The notes below the pieces were generated by a model that worked only from the letters and a program-made list of their open reading frames with translations, was not told the DNA's origin and searched no databases. A stretch of DNA of 64,000 nt from Rufibacter psychrotolerans (GTDB taxonomy: Bacteria > Bacteroidota > Bacteroidia > Cytophagales > Hymenobacteraceae): positions 186,001-250,000 of the forward strand of contig NZ_JAFFJV010000006.1 in assembly GCF_016924645.1 (NCBI RefSeq), written 5' to 3'. Shown in pieces: positions 27,574 to 36,207 of the stretch (positions are counted from its first letter, which is position 1; the number at the start of each line of letters is the position of its first letter). Position numbers and translations under genes: made by a program.

Positions 27574-27612
27574 AGAAAAGCCGCTCTGCACATCTGTGGA
27601 GCGGCTTTTCTG
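27573..27612. terminator. Bidirectional terminator between convergent genes
   Basis: CAGAAAAGCCGCTC (27573-27586) pairs exactly with GAGCGGCTTTTCTG (27599-27612). It lies between the lipoprotein stop at 27525 and the paoC-like stop at 27629. Confidence 0.75.
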
Positions 27613-27628
27613 TGTGTAAAGAGAGTCC

Positions 27629-29878
27629 TTAAATCAGCTTATCTGGCGTAACCGGCAATTCATTGATGCGTTTGCCGGTGGCGTTGAAGATGGCATTGGT
27701 GATGGCTGGGGCTACCCCAATAATGGCAATCTCTCCGATGCCTTTGGTACCCATGGCGTTGTTGATGAAGTCTGGTTTGTCCACAAAGACCACGTCAATG
27801 TCAGGGGTGTCGGCGTGAACGGGAATGTGGTACTCGGCGAAGTCCTTGGTCACGTACCGCCCGAAACGGTCATCTATCACGGCACCTTCGGTGAGGGCCA
27901 TGCCAATACCGCCCACGGCCCCGCCAATCATCTGGTTTCCGGCCGTTTTCTTGTTCACAATTTTACCGGCATCGGCGCAGGTAACCACCTTAGTCACTTT
28001 AACTTGGCCAGTGAGCTGGTGCACCTGTACCTCGGCAAAATGCACGGAAAAGGAGTACATAGAATACTTCTGCCGCTCCTCGTTGCTGGGTCTTGATTCC
28101 TCGGTTACCTCAATCTCCGGTAGTTTCTGTTGTTTCAGCACATCGGTGTAGGAGAGCTTGGTGCCCGGCGAGCTGGTAAGGGAGATCTGCCCGTTCTGGA
28201 ACGTCAGGTCCTCGTACTTCACGTTCCGGAAACCAGAATCGGCGTTGCCGGTGGTGAGGCTGGCCAGTTTCTTTTTCAAGGCGATACAGGCATCCCGCAC
28301 CGCTGAGCCCACGCTGGCCACCGTAGCAGAACCGCCCTGGCTTGGCGCCGGCGGAAACAGCGAGCTACCCAGTTCAAAGATGATCTTGTCCGGGGAAATA
28401 CCCAAGGCATCGGCGGCAATCTGCACCATGACGGTACCGGTACCGGGGCCAATATCAGTGGTGGCGCTCTGGATGACTACCCTGCCATCGGCAAACATAG
28501 TGGCTTTGGCCGAGGCTCTGTTGCGGTGCGCGCCAAACGTACCCACGCCCATGCCGTAGCCTACCAGCCAATCGCCGTTGCGCAGGGAGCCGGGTTGCAG
28601 CTGGCGTTTGTTCCAACCAATCTTTTCGGCGCCCATGAGCATGGCTTCTTTCAGGAATTTGGTGGACCAGGGCCGGTCGCGCTCGGGGTCCCTATCGGTG
28701 TGGTTTTTCAGGCGGAATTCCAGCGGGTCCATCTTGAGCACGTGCGCCATTTCGTCCATGGCAGACTCCAACGCAAAAGCACCGGTGGCCTCGCCGGGAC
28801 CGCGCATCCAGATAGGCGTGCTCACATCCAGCGGCAGAATGCGGTACCGGGTAGTCACATTGGGGCTGGTGTACATCATGCGCGTCTGCTGCAGCGTAGA
28901 CTCTGTGAACTCCTCGTAAGAAGAGGTCTGCCCTATGGCTTCGTGCGTGATGGCCGTGATCTTGCCGTCTGGGGTAGCGCTCATGCCTACTTTCTGCCAG
29001 GCAAACGGCCGATAACCTACCATGGTGAACATCTGCTCGCGGGTGAGCATCAGTTTTACCGGCCGGTTTACTTTTTTGGCGGCAATAATGGCGGCAGTCT
29101 CGTGGGGCCAGGTGTGCAAACCGTTCCCAAAGGCCCCGCCCACAAACGTGGCAATCACCTTTACGTTTTCCACCGGGATTTTCCATTCGCGGGCAAAAGC
29201 GTTCTGGCTGCCAATTACGGCCTGGGTTTTGTCATACACGGTGAGTCTGTCAGGTGCTTCCCAATGGGCAATAATGGACTGCAACTCCATAGGGTTGTGC
29301 ATCTCAGACGGGATGACGTACTCGCTTTCTATCTTGAGGTTTTCACCTTTGTACGCATCGGCTTTGCCGCGCACGTAGTCATTAAGACCATGCTTAGGGT
29401 TACGCTGAGCGGCCGTGGGCAAGAAAGCTTTGCCCTGGTGTTTAGGAAAGCTGGTGGCGTGCTTTTCTTCTTCGTACTGCGCTTTCACCAAACGGGCGGC
29501 GTAGCGCGCGCGCTCCAGCGTATCTGCTACTACAATGGCAATGGGCTGATCATTGAAGTACACCTGCTCATCATAAAACACGCGGTGCGGTTGCCCAATG
29601 GGTTTAGGCTCTGTGGGGTGCGCGGCCTGTACGTAGCCCGGCACCTTAGGCGAATTCTGGTAATGCAAAACGGCCAGTACACCCGGGGCTCGCTCAGCGG
29701 CTTTGGTATCAATGCTTTTGATGCGCCCTTTGGTGATGGTGCTGCCTACCAGAACCCCGTGGCTCATGTTGGGCAACTCAAATTCTGCAGAGTATTTGGC
29801 ACTGCCCGTCACCTTTAACCGACCATCTACCCGGTCCATGGGCTTGCCCATGTTATCTTGGAAGAAATATTCTTTCAT
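27629..29878 (-). CDS. paoC: Molybdenum hydroxylase, molybdopterin cytosine dinucleotide-binding large subunit (PaoC-like)
   Basis: A 749-residue catalytic subunit of the xanthine oxidase family. It begins with the aldehyde oxidase a/b hammerhead (MGKPMDRVDGRLKVTGSAKYSAEF), then cofactor-binding blocks ATFVGGAFGNG, IWMRGPGEATGAFALESAMDEMA and GSATVASVGSAVRDA. The active-site base is the Glu in GTKGIGEI near the C-terminus. The E. coli PaoABC complex oxidises aromatic aldehydes in the periplasm; the reaction here should be similar but the substrate is open. The start was moved to 29878, 13 nt after the FAD-subunit stop; an earlier in-frame Met overlaps that gene. Confidence 0.92.
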   Translation of the reverse strand: MKEYFFQDNMGKPMDRVDGRLKVTGSAKYSAEFELPNMSHGVLVGSTITKGRIKSIDTKAAERAPGVLAVLHYQNSPKVPGYVQAAHPTEPKPIGQPHRVFYDEQVYFNDQPIAIVVADTLERARYAARLVKAQYEEEKHATSFPKHQGKAFLPTAAQRNPKHGLNDYVRGKADAYKGENLKIESEYVIPSEMHNPMELQSIIAHWEAPDRLTVYDKTQAVIGSQNAFAREWKIPVENVKVIATFVGGAFGNGLHTWPHETAAIIAAKKVNRPVKLMLTREQMFTMVGYRPFAWQKVGMSATPDGKITAITHEAIGQTSSYEEFTESTLQQTRMMYTSPNVTTRYRILPLDVSTPIWMRGPGEATGAFALESAMDEMAHVLKMDPLEFRLKNHTDRDPERDRPWSTKFLKEAMLMGAEKIGWNKRQLQPGSLRNGDWLVGYGMGVGTFGAHRNRASAKATMFADGRVVIQSATTDIGPGTGTVMVQIAADALGISPDKIIFELGSSLFPPAPSQGGSATVASVGSAVRDACIALKKKLASLTTGNADSGFRNVKYEDLTFQNGQISLTSSPGTKLSYTDVLKQQKLPEIEVTEESRPSNEERQKYSMYSFSVHFAEVQVHQLTGQVKVTKVVTCADAGKIVNKKTAGNQMIGGAVGGIGMALTEGAVIDDRFGRYVTKDFAEYHIPVHADTPDIDVVFVDKPDFINNAMGTKGIGEIAIIGVAPAITNAIFNATGKRINELPVTPDKLI

Positions 29879-29891
29879 AAAGTGAGAAGGA

Positions 29892-30875
29892 TTACACGGC
29901 TGCTGCCGCATTTTTCAGCGCCTGTACAATGGTGTTAGGGCCTAATTTCAACTTGAATTGGTTGTGTTCAAATGCTTTTGCGCCACGCATGGCAATCTCG
30001 GCGGCCTGGCGGAAAGAAGCCTCGGTGGCGGGTTTGCCGGCAAGGAACTGCTCTGCCTCCTGCAGGCGCCACGGTTTGTGGGCCACACCGCCCATGGCTA
30101 ACCTGGCGGATTTGATGTTGCTGCCATCCAGGTCCAGCGCCGCGGCTACTGAAACAAGCGCAAAGGCATAGGACGTCCGGTCCCGCACTTTCAGGTAGTT
30201 CACGTGTTTGGTGTACGGGTGCTCTGGAATGTCAACCGCCGTGATCAGTTCGCCTTTCTGCAGGTTGGTATGGATTTGCGGGGTATCGCCGGGCAGGCGG
30301 TGGAACTCCGCAAACGGAATCCTTCTGTCACCTTTAGGGCCTGAGACCAGCACCACGGCATCAAGCGCCACCAGGGCCACGTTCATATCGCTGGGGTTAA
30401 CAGCAATGCATTTGTCGCTGTGCCCAAAGATGGCGTGCATGCGGTTGAAGCCTTGCAAAGCGCCGCAGCCAGAGCCGGGTTCGCGTTTGTTGCAGGGCAG
30501 GTTGGTGTCATAGAAGTAATTGCAACGGGTGCGCTGCATGATGTTACCGCCCACAGTGGCCATGTTCCGGAGCTGCGCCGAGGCCCCTGCGTTCAGGGCT
30601 TGCGACAAGAGCGGGTGCTTTTCCAGAATCAGCTTGTCTTCGGCCACGGCCCCGTTCAAGGCCAGGGCGCCAATGCGCACGTGCCCGTCTTCTTTCTCAA
30701 TCTTGCGGAGCGGCAGTTTGTTGATGTCCACCAGCTTCTCGGGGTTCATGATGCCGCGTTTCATGAGATCTACCAGGTTGGTGCCCCCGGCAATGAACAT
30801 GGCGGTGTCATCTTTGGCTACGGTGTCAATGGCCGCTTTCTGCTTGCTGGGTTTTACGTACTGAAACGGTATCAT
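29892..30875 (-). CDS. paoB: Molybdenum hydroxylase FAD-binding subunit (PaoB-like)
   Basis: A 327-residue FAD subunit of the xanthine oxidase family, with the FAD loops IAGGTNLVDLMKRG and SAQLRNMATVGGNIMQRTRC. It also holds the cysteine insertion CNYFYDTNLPCNKREPGSGC, which in E. coli PaoB binds an additional [4Fe-4S] cluster; all the cysteines are present. Electrons pass from the molybdenum site through the clusters to FAD. The gene overlaps the 2Fe-2S subunit gene by 4 nt (ATGA), so translation is coupled. Confidence 0.93.
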   Translation of the reverse strand: MIPFQYVKPSKQKAAIDTVAKDDTAMFIAGGTNLVDLMKRGIMNPEKLVDINKLPLRKIEKEDGHVRIGALALNGAVAEDKLILEKHPLLSQALNAGASAQLRNMATVGGNIMQRTRCNYFYDTNLPCNKREPGSGCGALQGFNRMHAIFGHSDKCIAVNPSDMNVALVALDAVVLVSGPKGDRRIPFAEFHRLPGDTPQIHTNLQKGELITAVDIPEHPYTKHVNYLKVRDRTSYAFALVSVAAALDLDGSNIKSARLAMGGVAHKPWRLQEAEQFLAGKPATEASFRQAAEIAMRGAKAFEHNQFKLKLGPNTIVQALKNAAAAV

Positions 30876-31525
30876 ACTTTGTGTCCTCCGTTTTTAACCT
30901 CTTTTATGGCATTGACAATGTTGGGGTAGGCGCCGCACCGGCAAAGATTCCCGCTCATGTACTCGCGGATCTCCTCGTCAGAATCAGCGTGGCCTTCCCT
31001 GATGCAGGCTACCGCGCTCATGATCTGGCCCGGCGTGCAATACCCGCACTGGAAACCGTCATGCTTGATGAAAGCCTCCTGCATGGGGTGCAATTTGTCG
31101 CCGTTGGCAAGGCCCTCAATGGTGGTGATGTCTTTGCCGTCTGCCATGGCGGCTAAGGTGAGGCAAGACAACACACGCTGCCCGTCTACGTGCACGGTGC
31201 AGGCACCGCACTGGCCGTAATCACAGCCTTTCTTGGTGCCGGTGAGGTTCAGCTGCTCGCGCAGCAAGTCCAGCAGGGTAGTGCGCGGCTCTACTGCTAG
31301 CTTCTGTTTCTTGCCGTTGATGTCCAGCGTGATGTTCACTTTCTCGAACACCGCCGCCACTTTCTCTTCAAATTTCAGTTCAGCCGCCTTGATGGCCGCC
31401 GTGGGGGTAAGGGCCAGCGCCGTTAAGATAGAAGATTGCTTCAGGAAGGTGCGCCGGGCATCTGAATGGGATTGACCGCCCTCGTTTTCCGGAAGAAACT
31501 GGTCAGGGGAATGGTCTTTAGACAT
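30872..31525 (-). CDS. paoA: Molybdenum hydroxylase 2Fe-2S subunit with Tat signal (PaoA-like)
   Basis: A 217-residue iron-sulfur subunit. The N-terminus carries a twin-arginine signal (RRTFLK at about residues 24-29, then a hydrophobic stretch), which should export the folded three-subunit complex to the periplasm. The plant-type ferredoxin cluster is CDYGQCGACTVHV with a fourth Cys in RVLSC, and the second cluster uses GFQCGYCTPGQIM and GNLCRCGAY. It is the first gene of a paoABC-like operon. No paoD-like cofactor-insertion chaperone gene is adjacent, in contrast to E. coli. Confidence 0.93.
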   Translation of the reverse strand: MSKDHSPDQFLPENEGGQSHSDARRTFLKQSSILTALALTPTAAIKAAELKFEEKVAAVFEKVNITLDINGKKQKLAVEPRTTLLDLLREQLNLTGTKKGCDYGQCGACTVHVDGQRVLSCLTLAAMADGKDITTIEGLANGDKLHPMQEAFIKHDGFQCGYCTPGQIMSAVACIREGHADSDEEIREYMSGNLCRCGAYPNIVNAIKEVKNGGHKV

Positions 31526-31619
31526 ATAAATAGGAAAGAGGTTGTAAGGCTAATTTAAACCCTAGTATACGCACATGCTCACTTAGAAGCAGTCTAAATT
31601 AGGGGGTGAGCAGATTGGG

Positions 31620-31655
31620 GTTTTGGGCCTGTTTTCTTCAAAACGGGCCTAAAAC
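31620..31655. repeat. Dispersed hairpin copy, close to consensus, upstream of GNAT gene
   Basis: GTTTTGGGCCTGTTTTC and right arm CAAAACGGGCCTAAAAC: one of the best copies. It ends 17 nt before the TATCTTTG promoter element of the GNAT gene and lies 95 nt upstream of the paoA start. Confidence 0.8.
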
Positions 31656-31672
31656 TCCTGCCTTGTACTCCG

Positions 31673-31680
31673 TATCTTTG
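31673..31680 (+). promoter_or_regulatory. Candidate promoter (-7) of the GNAT gene
   Basis: TATCTTTG matches the Bacteroidota element exactly. Transcription would start near 31687, within about 8 nt of the ATG, so the mRNA would be nearly leaderless. The place of the -33 element is at the edge of the hairpin repeat. Confidence 0.45.
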
Positions 31681-31694
31681 CCGAAAATACCTTC

Positions 31695-32234
31695 ATGCCT
31701 GCTTTACCTTCAGACCAGTTTACCTTCCGGACCGCCACTGCCGCCGATGCTCATTTACTCGCCGATCTGGGCTGGCGCACGTTTGACGAAACGTTTGCTC
31801 CCTACAACAAACCCGAGGACATGGAAGCGTTTCACCCCACCATGTACTCCCCCAAGTTGCAGGCCGCCGAGTTAGCCGATCCCCACACCGAGTTCCTGAT
31901 TGTGGAAGCCGAAGGAGAAGCCGTGGCTTACGTGAAGTGGAACACTGCCCCGGCCCCGCCCGAGATCACCGGCCAAAAGCCTTTTCAGATCAGCCGCCTG
32001 TACCTGCTGCAAGCCTGGACAGGGCGGGGTTTAGGCGATACTTTGATGAAAATGAGCTTAGAACGCGCCCAGCAAAACGGGCATGACGTAGTGTGGCTCA
32101 CCGTGTGGGAAAGCAACCACCGCGCCATTAGGTTTTACCAGAAATACGGTTTTGCAGAGGCGGGCGAGTTGACCTTTGTGGTAGGCCAGGACGTGCAGCG
32201 CGACCTGTACATGCAGCGGAAGGTGAAAGCCTAG
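31695..32234 (+). CDS. GNAT family N-acetyltransferase
   Basis: A 179-residue acetyltransferase with the GNAT core: FRTATAADAHLLADL (beta1/alpha1), FLIVEAEGEAVAYVKW, the acetyl-CoA-binding segment LYLLQAWTGRGLGDTLMKM, and VWLTVWESNHRAIRFYQKYGF. The arrangement resembles small-molecule or spermidine-type acetyltransferases, but the acceptor cannot be deduced. It is monocistronic. Its stop codon lies at the rim of a large palindromic spacer. Confidence 0.9.
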   Translation: MPALPSDQFTFRTATAADAHLLADLGWRTFDETFAPYNKPEDMEAFHPTMYSPKLQAAELADPHTEFLIVEAEGEAVAYVKWNTAPAPPEITGQKPFQISRLYLLQAWTGRGLGDTLMKMSLERAQQNGHDVVWLTVWESNHRAIRFYQKYGFAEAGELTFVVGQDVQRDLYMQRKVKA

Positions 32235-32310
32235 ACACTCGTGGGATGGTAGTCCTGAGTCTTGAGTGCTGAGTCCTGAGTGGGGAAAAAGAGGTCCGGA
32301 ACGCCGTTGA

Positions 32311-32546
32311 GCCCACCCCCTGCCCCTCCCAGGAGGGGAGTTTCCTGCTACTGTAAGGTGAATGCGAATTCTAAAGAATCTCTATTCCTTAGATTCAGGT
32401 TTTGGAGGCCTTGGCTGTAGAGCAATAGAGTTGTTGTTCCCTTTCACTTCGTAAAAACATTTTTTCCGTTTTACCCCTGTTTTTGGCAAAACAAGCCCAA
32501 ACCTGAATGGCCCAATTCCCCTCCTGGGAGGGGCAAGGGGTGGGTT
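32311..32546. repeat. REPIN-like element, family A, copy 1
   Basis: The arms GCCCACCCCCTGCCCCTCCC and the complementary right arm GGGAGGGGCAAGGGGTGGGT face each other, and each arm ends in the small palindrome CTCCCAGGAG or CTCCTGGGAG. Two related copies are at 38934-39076 and 49310-49474. Confidence 0.7.
32468..32502. repeat. Dispersed hairpin copy inside the large palindrome
   Basis: GTTTTACCCCTGTTTTT with right arm CAAAACAAGCCCAAAC. Confidence 0.55.
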
Positions 32547-32655
32547 CAACGGCATTCCAGCTCTCTTTTCCTCAAATAGACCTAAATACACATACCCACT
32601 CAAGACTCAGGACTACCGTTTGACCTCATAGGGTCCGCAGTTCCTACGAGTGTCT

Positions 32656-34872
32656 TTACACCACCAACAAGCCCCGCTCCCGCAGTTCCAGCCAGGTATC
32701 CGTGATCAGGAACTCCTGGAAGGTGAACATCTGGCCCTCGGGGTAATCAGCGGCCAGGTCTTTCAGCAGGTACTTGGTGCCAAGGTCTTCTGACAGGCGC
32801 GTGAGCCAGGTGTGCAGCCATTGGCCAATCTCCGGCGAGGTCCTGATCTCGTACTCCTCGGTTTTCTCCGTGAAGGTGAGCAGGGCATTCTGGAACATGC
32901 GGCCTTTCTTGGTTTTGGTCACCACCTTTAACTCTGGGGCATTGCCCAGCCACAGTGCCCGCAGGTTCTGCTTCTCAGAATCGGGTTTGCCGATGGCTTC
33001 CACCGCTTGGGCGATCATATTCTTGGGATGTGAGGCACGTGGAACCTTGAAGTCAAACCAGAAAGAAAGCGGCTCTTCCAGCCCGATGCCGTGCATGTAG
33101 TTATACAGCGCTTTCGCCAAACCAGCCCCGAAAAGCTCGTGGTCGGCGCCTTGCGGGTCCTCGTGCCACAGATCATTATCCGCAAACAAGCCGGGCTCGG
33201 GACCTACTTTCACCACGCCGTATTTCTCGGGGTTCTTACCTACGGGGCTGTGCGCCGTCATGGAGAACCGGTGCCAGTACCCACTCTGAATCACGTTCTG
33301 TTCAAACAACTGCCGCACCACTTCCAAAGAGTCAATGGTCTCCTGGGCAGTTTGCGTGGGGAAGCCGTACATGAGGTACGCGTGCACCATGATGCCGGCG
33401 GCGGTAAAATCACGGGTCACACGGGCTACCTGGGCGATGCTTACGCCTTTTTCCATCTTCGCCAGCAAGCGGTCTGAGGCTACTTCCAATCCACCGGACA
33501 CGGCAATACAACCGCTGGCTGCCAGCAACCGGCAAAGGTCAGCAGAGAAAGTTTTCTCAAAACGGATGTTGCCCCACCAGGTAATCTTCACGCCTCGGCG
33601 CAGCAATTCAATAGCTAAATCACGGAGGGCCAGCGGCGGGGCGGCCTCATCCACGAAGTGGAAGCCGGTTTGCCCGGTCTGGGCAATGATCTGCTCAATG
33701 CGGTCTACCAGCAAAGTAGAGGGAGCGGTCTCGTAGCGGGAAATGTAATCTAAGGTAATGTCGCAGAAGGAGCAGCGTTTCCAGTAGCAGCCGTGCGCTA
33801 CGGTGAGCTTGTTCCAGCGGCCATCGGACCAGAGGCGGTGCATGGGGTTGAGTACTTCCACCACGCTCAGGTACTCGTGCAGTTTCAGATCGCTGTAATC
33901 AGGTGTGCCCACTTCGGTGTGCGGAATATCGGCATCGGTGGAGCCGTTGAGATATTGCACTTCGTCGTTCCTGAGCAGGAACGTGCGTTGCAGTTGCTCC
34001 ACGTCACGCTGACCTTGGAAAAATTCAAGTAGCTTCAGCCATGGGCCTTCACCGTCATCCAGCGTGATGAAATCAATGTATTTGAAAATGCGGGGTTCGC
34101 GCAGGCTTCTCAGTTCGGTGTTGGGGTAGCCGCCCCCCATGAGGGTTTTCACATGCGGGTACTTTTGCTTGATGAACTGGGCCAACCGTAACGCGCCGTA
34201 CAAGTTTCCGGGGAACGGCACGGAGAAACCTACCACCTCGGGCTGAACTTCCTGCATCCGTTCGGCTAGCAAATCCAGCAGCATCTGGTCCACCAGATTG
34301 GGCTCGGTTTGGAGTTCTTCCTCCAGCGGATCAAAAGACGTGGCGCTCAGGGCCAGTTTATCGGCGTAACGGCTAAAACCGAAGTGCGGGCACACGGTCT
34401 CTTTGATCAGATCGGCTAAATCTTCAAGGTACAGCGTAGCCAGGTGACGGGCTTTGTCAGAGATTCCCATGATTCCGAAGGCTTCCTCTAGATCAGCTAA
34501 CTGCAGAAATCTACTGGCCTCCGGCAGAAAGGAACCCATGGCGATGGGGTGGGCCAGGGTGCTGTCACGGCCCTGCAGGAAACGGATGACCGGCTCAATG
34601 GTGTCCAGGTAGGATTTGCGCAGACGCAGCATCCGCTGGCTGTTGTCAGACAACTCATAGGTGCCGTCCAGAATGGCCTGAAACACTTGGTTCAGTCCTT
34701 TTCGGGAAAACAGGCGCAAGACCAACTCCAGCCCGAAATCGGCTTGGGTCACGTCAAAGCCCCGGCCGCGCAGGAAACCTTTGATGTAAGCGGTGGCCGG
34801 ATAAGGCGTGTTCAGCTGCGTGAGCGGCGGCGTGATGAGCAGGATTTTAGGCGCGGAAGTCAACGGATTCAA
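32656..34872 (-). CDS. B12-binding-domain radical SAM protein
   Basis: A 738-residue protein. The N-terminal part (about 1-330) has a cobalamin-binding-like Rossmann domain (KILLITPPLTQLNTPYPATAYIKGFL, and VGFSVPFPGNLYGALRLAQF). The radical SAM barrel follows with cluster cysteines Cys362, Cys367 and Cys370 in HGCYWKRCSFCD. The first interval is four residues, CX4CX2C, not the usual CX3CX2C. Downstream are VSGGLEVASDRLLAKMEKGV and a long C-terminal domain. Substrate unknown; families of this shape include methyltransferases and tetrapyrrole cyclases. The gene is isolated, with repeats on both sides. Confidence 0.85.
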   Translation of the reverse strand: MNPLTSAPKILLITPPLTQLNTPYPATAYIKGFLRGRGFDVTQADFGLELVLRLFSRKGLNQVFQAILDGTYELSDNSQRMLRLRKSYLDTIEPVIRFLQGRDSTLAHPIAMGSFLPEASRFLQLADLEEAFGIMGISDKARHLATLYLEDLADLIKETVCPHFGFSRYADKLALSATSFDPLEEELQTEPNLVDQMLLDLLAERMQEVQPEVVGFSVPFPGNLYGALRLAQFIKQKYPHVKTLMGGGYPNTELRSLREPRIFKYIDFITLDDGEGPWLKLLEFFQGQRDVEQLQRTFLLRNDEVQYLNGSTDADIPHTEVGTPDYSDLKLHEYLSVVEVLNPMHRLWSDGRWNKLTVAHGCYWKRCSFCDITLDYISRYETAPSTLLVDRIEQIIAQTGQTGFHFVDEAAPPLALRDLAIELLRRGVKITWWGNIRFEKTFSADLCRLLAASGCIAVSGGLEVASDRLLAKMEKGVSIAQVARVTRDFTAAGIMVHAYLMYGFPTQTAQETIDSLEVVRQLFEQNVIQSGYWHRFSMTAHSPVGKNPEKYGVVKVGPEPGLFADNDLWHEDPQGADHELFGAGLAKALYNYMHGIGLEEPLSFWFDFKVPRASHPKNMIAQAVEAIGKPDSEKQNLRALWLGNAPELKVVTKTKKGRMFQNALLTFTEKTEEYEIRTSPEIGQWLHTWLTRLSEDLGTKYLLKDLAADYPEGQMFTFQEFLITDTWLELRERGLLVV

Positions 34873-34879
34873 ATTTGGG

Positions 34880-34887
34880 CAAAGGTA
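34880..34887 (-). promoter_or_regulatory. Candidate promoter (-7) of the radical SAM gene
   Basis: CAAAGGTA on the plus strand reads TACCTTTG on the minus strand. It ends 8 nt before the ATG, which would make the transcript leaderless. The usual TTG position is occupied by a copy of the CTGAGTCTTGAGTG repeat. Confidence 0.4.
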
Positions 34888-34894
34888 CTAAAAG

Positions 34895-34928
34895 GAGTTC
34901 TGAGTCTTGAGTGCAGAGTGCTGAGTTG
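34895..34928. repeat. CTGAGTCTTGAGTG-type repeat upstream of the radical SAM gene
   Basis: GTTCTGAGTCTTGAGTGCAG followed by AGTGCTGAGTT is the same unit seen in the arms of the large palindrome on the other side of this gene (32252-32282 and 32597-32615). The gene is thus flanked by related repeats. Confidence 0.65.
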
Positions 34929-34936
34929 GAAATTTT

Positions 34937-34972
34937 GATTTAGACCTGTTTTCTGGAAATCAGGCTTAAAAC
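34937..34972. repeat. Dispersed hairpin copy, divergent spacer
   Basis: GATTTAGACCTGTTTTCTGG with right arm GAAATCAGGCTTAAAAC, between the radical SAM and AsmA-like genes. Confidence 0.6.
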
Positions 34973-35129
34973 GGCCAGAAACTGTTGCTGGTGAAACAGC
35001 TACAGGATAAGATGAGTTCAGCACCGGGCAACCAAGGGCAAAGCGCGGTTTTTAACTGTGTCTGGAAGCTTGCGTATTAGTCCTTGCGGGCAGAGGTAAC
35101 CATCTGCTTTCTGTAAAATCTAAACGGTT

Positions 35130-36182
35130 ATGGCTATTAGATTAACAAGACCATTGAAGATAGGACTGGCAGTAGTAGTGCTGCTCATCGCCTTCCGGAT
35201 TGCGCTGCCCTATCTGGTGAAGAATTACGTGAACAAGACGCTGGACGAGCTTCCCGGCTACACGGGCCAGGTGGCCGACGTGGACATTGCCCTCATCCGC
35301 GGGGCGTACCAGCTAGACCACCTGGTGCTGCTGGAGGAGAACGGCAACCCCAAGTACCCCTTCCTGCAGATCACCGAAACCGATTTGTCTATTGAGTGGA
35401 AGGCGCTGTTCAAGGGCCGGCTGGTGGGCGAGGTGATCATGACCAACCCCGAGCTGAACATCCTGGCGGCCTCATCGCAGGCCTCACAGGAGGACCCTAG
35501 CCTGGACCACTGGACCGAGGTGGTGAAAGACCTCATGCCCATCACCATCAACCGGTTTGAGGTGCACAACGGCAAGCTGGGTTTCCTGGATTTCGGGGCG
35601 TCGCCCGATGTGAGGCTGCACATTGAGAACATGCGCCTGACCGCCCTCAACCTGGCCAACGTGGAAGAAGTGGGCGACCGGCTGCCTTCTTCGGTCACGG
35701 TGAGCGGCAAATCCATTGGCGGCGGCACTTTGAAAGGCAAGATGCAGGTGAACGCCCTCAAAAGAGTCCCAGACTTTGACTCAGATTTCCAGCTTACCGG
35801 CGTGAACCTCACCAGCCTCAACAGTTTCATCAAAGCCTACGCCAAGTTTGACGTGGAGCGCGGCAAGCTGGACATGTACGCCGAATTAAAAGCAACTGAT
35901 GGTCAACTAGACGGCTACATCAAGCCTTTCTTTGAAGAAGTAAAGGTCCTGAACTGGAAGAAAGACAAAAAAGAAGGTGGCATCCTGAGCGCCGTGAAAG
36001 AAGCCGTGATTGGCGTCTTCACCGAGGCCGCCGAGAACCAGCCCCGCGACCAGGTAGCCACCCAAATTCCCATCAAAGGCAATCTCAGCAACCCACAGAC
36101 CAACAGCTGGAAGACCTTCATCAACGTACTCAAACACGCCTTTATTGACGCTTTCAGCAAGGGCATTGAAAACAGCCTGTAA
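35130..36182 (+). CDS. AsmA/DUF748-like envelope protein
   Basis: A 350-residue protein with one N-terminal membrane anchor (residues about 9-30) and a long beta-rich periplasmic region starting YVNKTLDELPGYTGQVADVDIALIRGAYQLDHL. The motif ALFKGRLVGEVIMTNPELNIL is typical of DUF748 and AsmA-related proteins, which are thought to bridge the envelope for lipid transport. It is shorter than most AsmA proteins. It is monocistronic and ends in a dispersed hairpin; the exact role is not known. Confidence 0.8.
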   Translation: MAIRLTRPLKIGLAVVVLLIAFRIALPYLVKNYVNKTLDELPGYTGQVADVDIALIRGAYQLDHLVLLEENGNPKYPFLQITETDLSIEWKALFKGRLVGEVIMTNPELNILAASSQASQEDPSLDHWTEVVKDLMPITINRFEVHNGKLGFLDFGASPDVRLHIENMRLTALNLANVEEVGDRLPSSVTVSGKSIGGGTLKGKMQVNALKRVPDFDSDFQLTGVNLTSLNSFIKAYAKFDVERGKLDMYAELKATDGQLDGYIKPFFEEVKVLNWKKDKKEGGILSAVKEAVIGVFTEAAENQPRDQVATQIPIKGNLSNPQTNSWKTFINVLKHAFIDAFSKGIENSL

Positions 36183-36207
36183 CGCGGTTCTGCGTCTTGG
36201 GTGATAT

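Larger units (their letters stand above)
32230..32657. repeat. Spacer-sized nested palindrome between convergent genes
   Basis: The whole space between the GNAT and radical SAM stop codons is a nested inverted repeat. Outer pair: AGACACTCGTGGGA (32232-32245) against TCCTACGAGTGTCT near 32641-32654. Next pair: TAGTCCTGAGTCTTGAGTG (about 32252-32270) against its complement at about 32597-32615. Inner pair: two arms of about 60 bp (32282-32343 and 32513-32574) carrying CCCACCCC and CTCCCAGGAGGGGA. The left side also repeats the CTGAGT unit. One copy of the 36-nt hairpin (32468-32502) sits inside. Confidence 0.75.

Noticed and set aside
28526..29818. A 430-codon plus-strand frame antisense to the PaoC-like gene
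   Set aside because: It mirrors the codon pattern of the well-supported molybdenum hydroxylase gene and has no recognisable domain.
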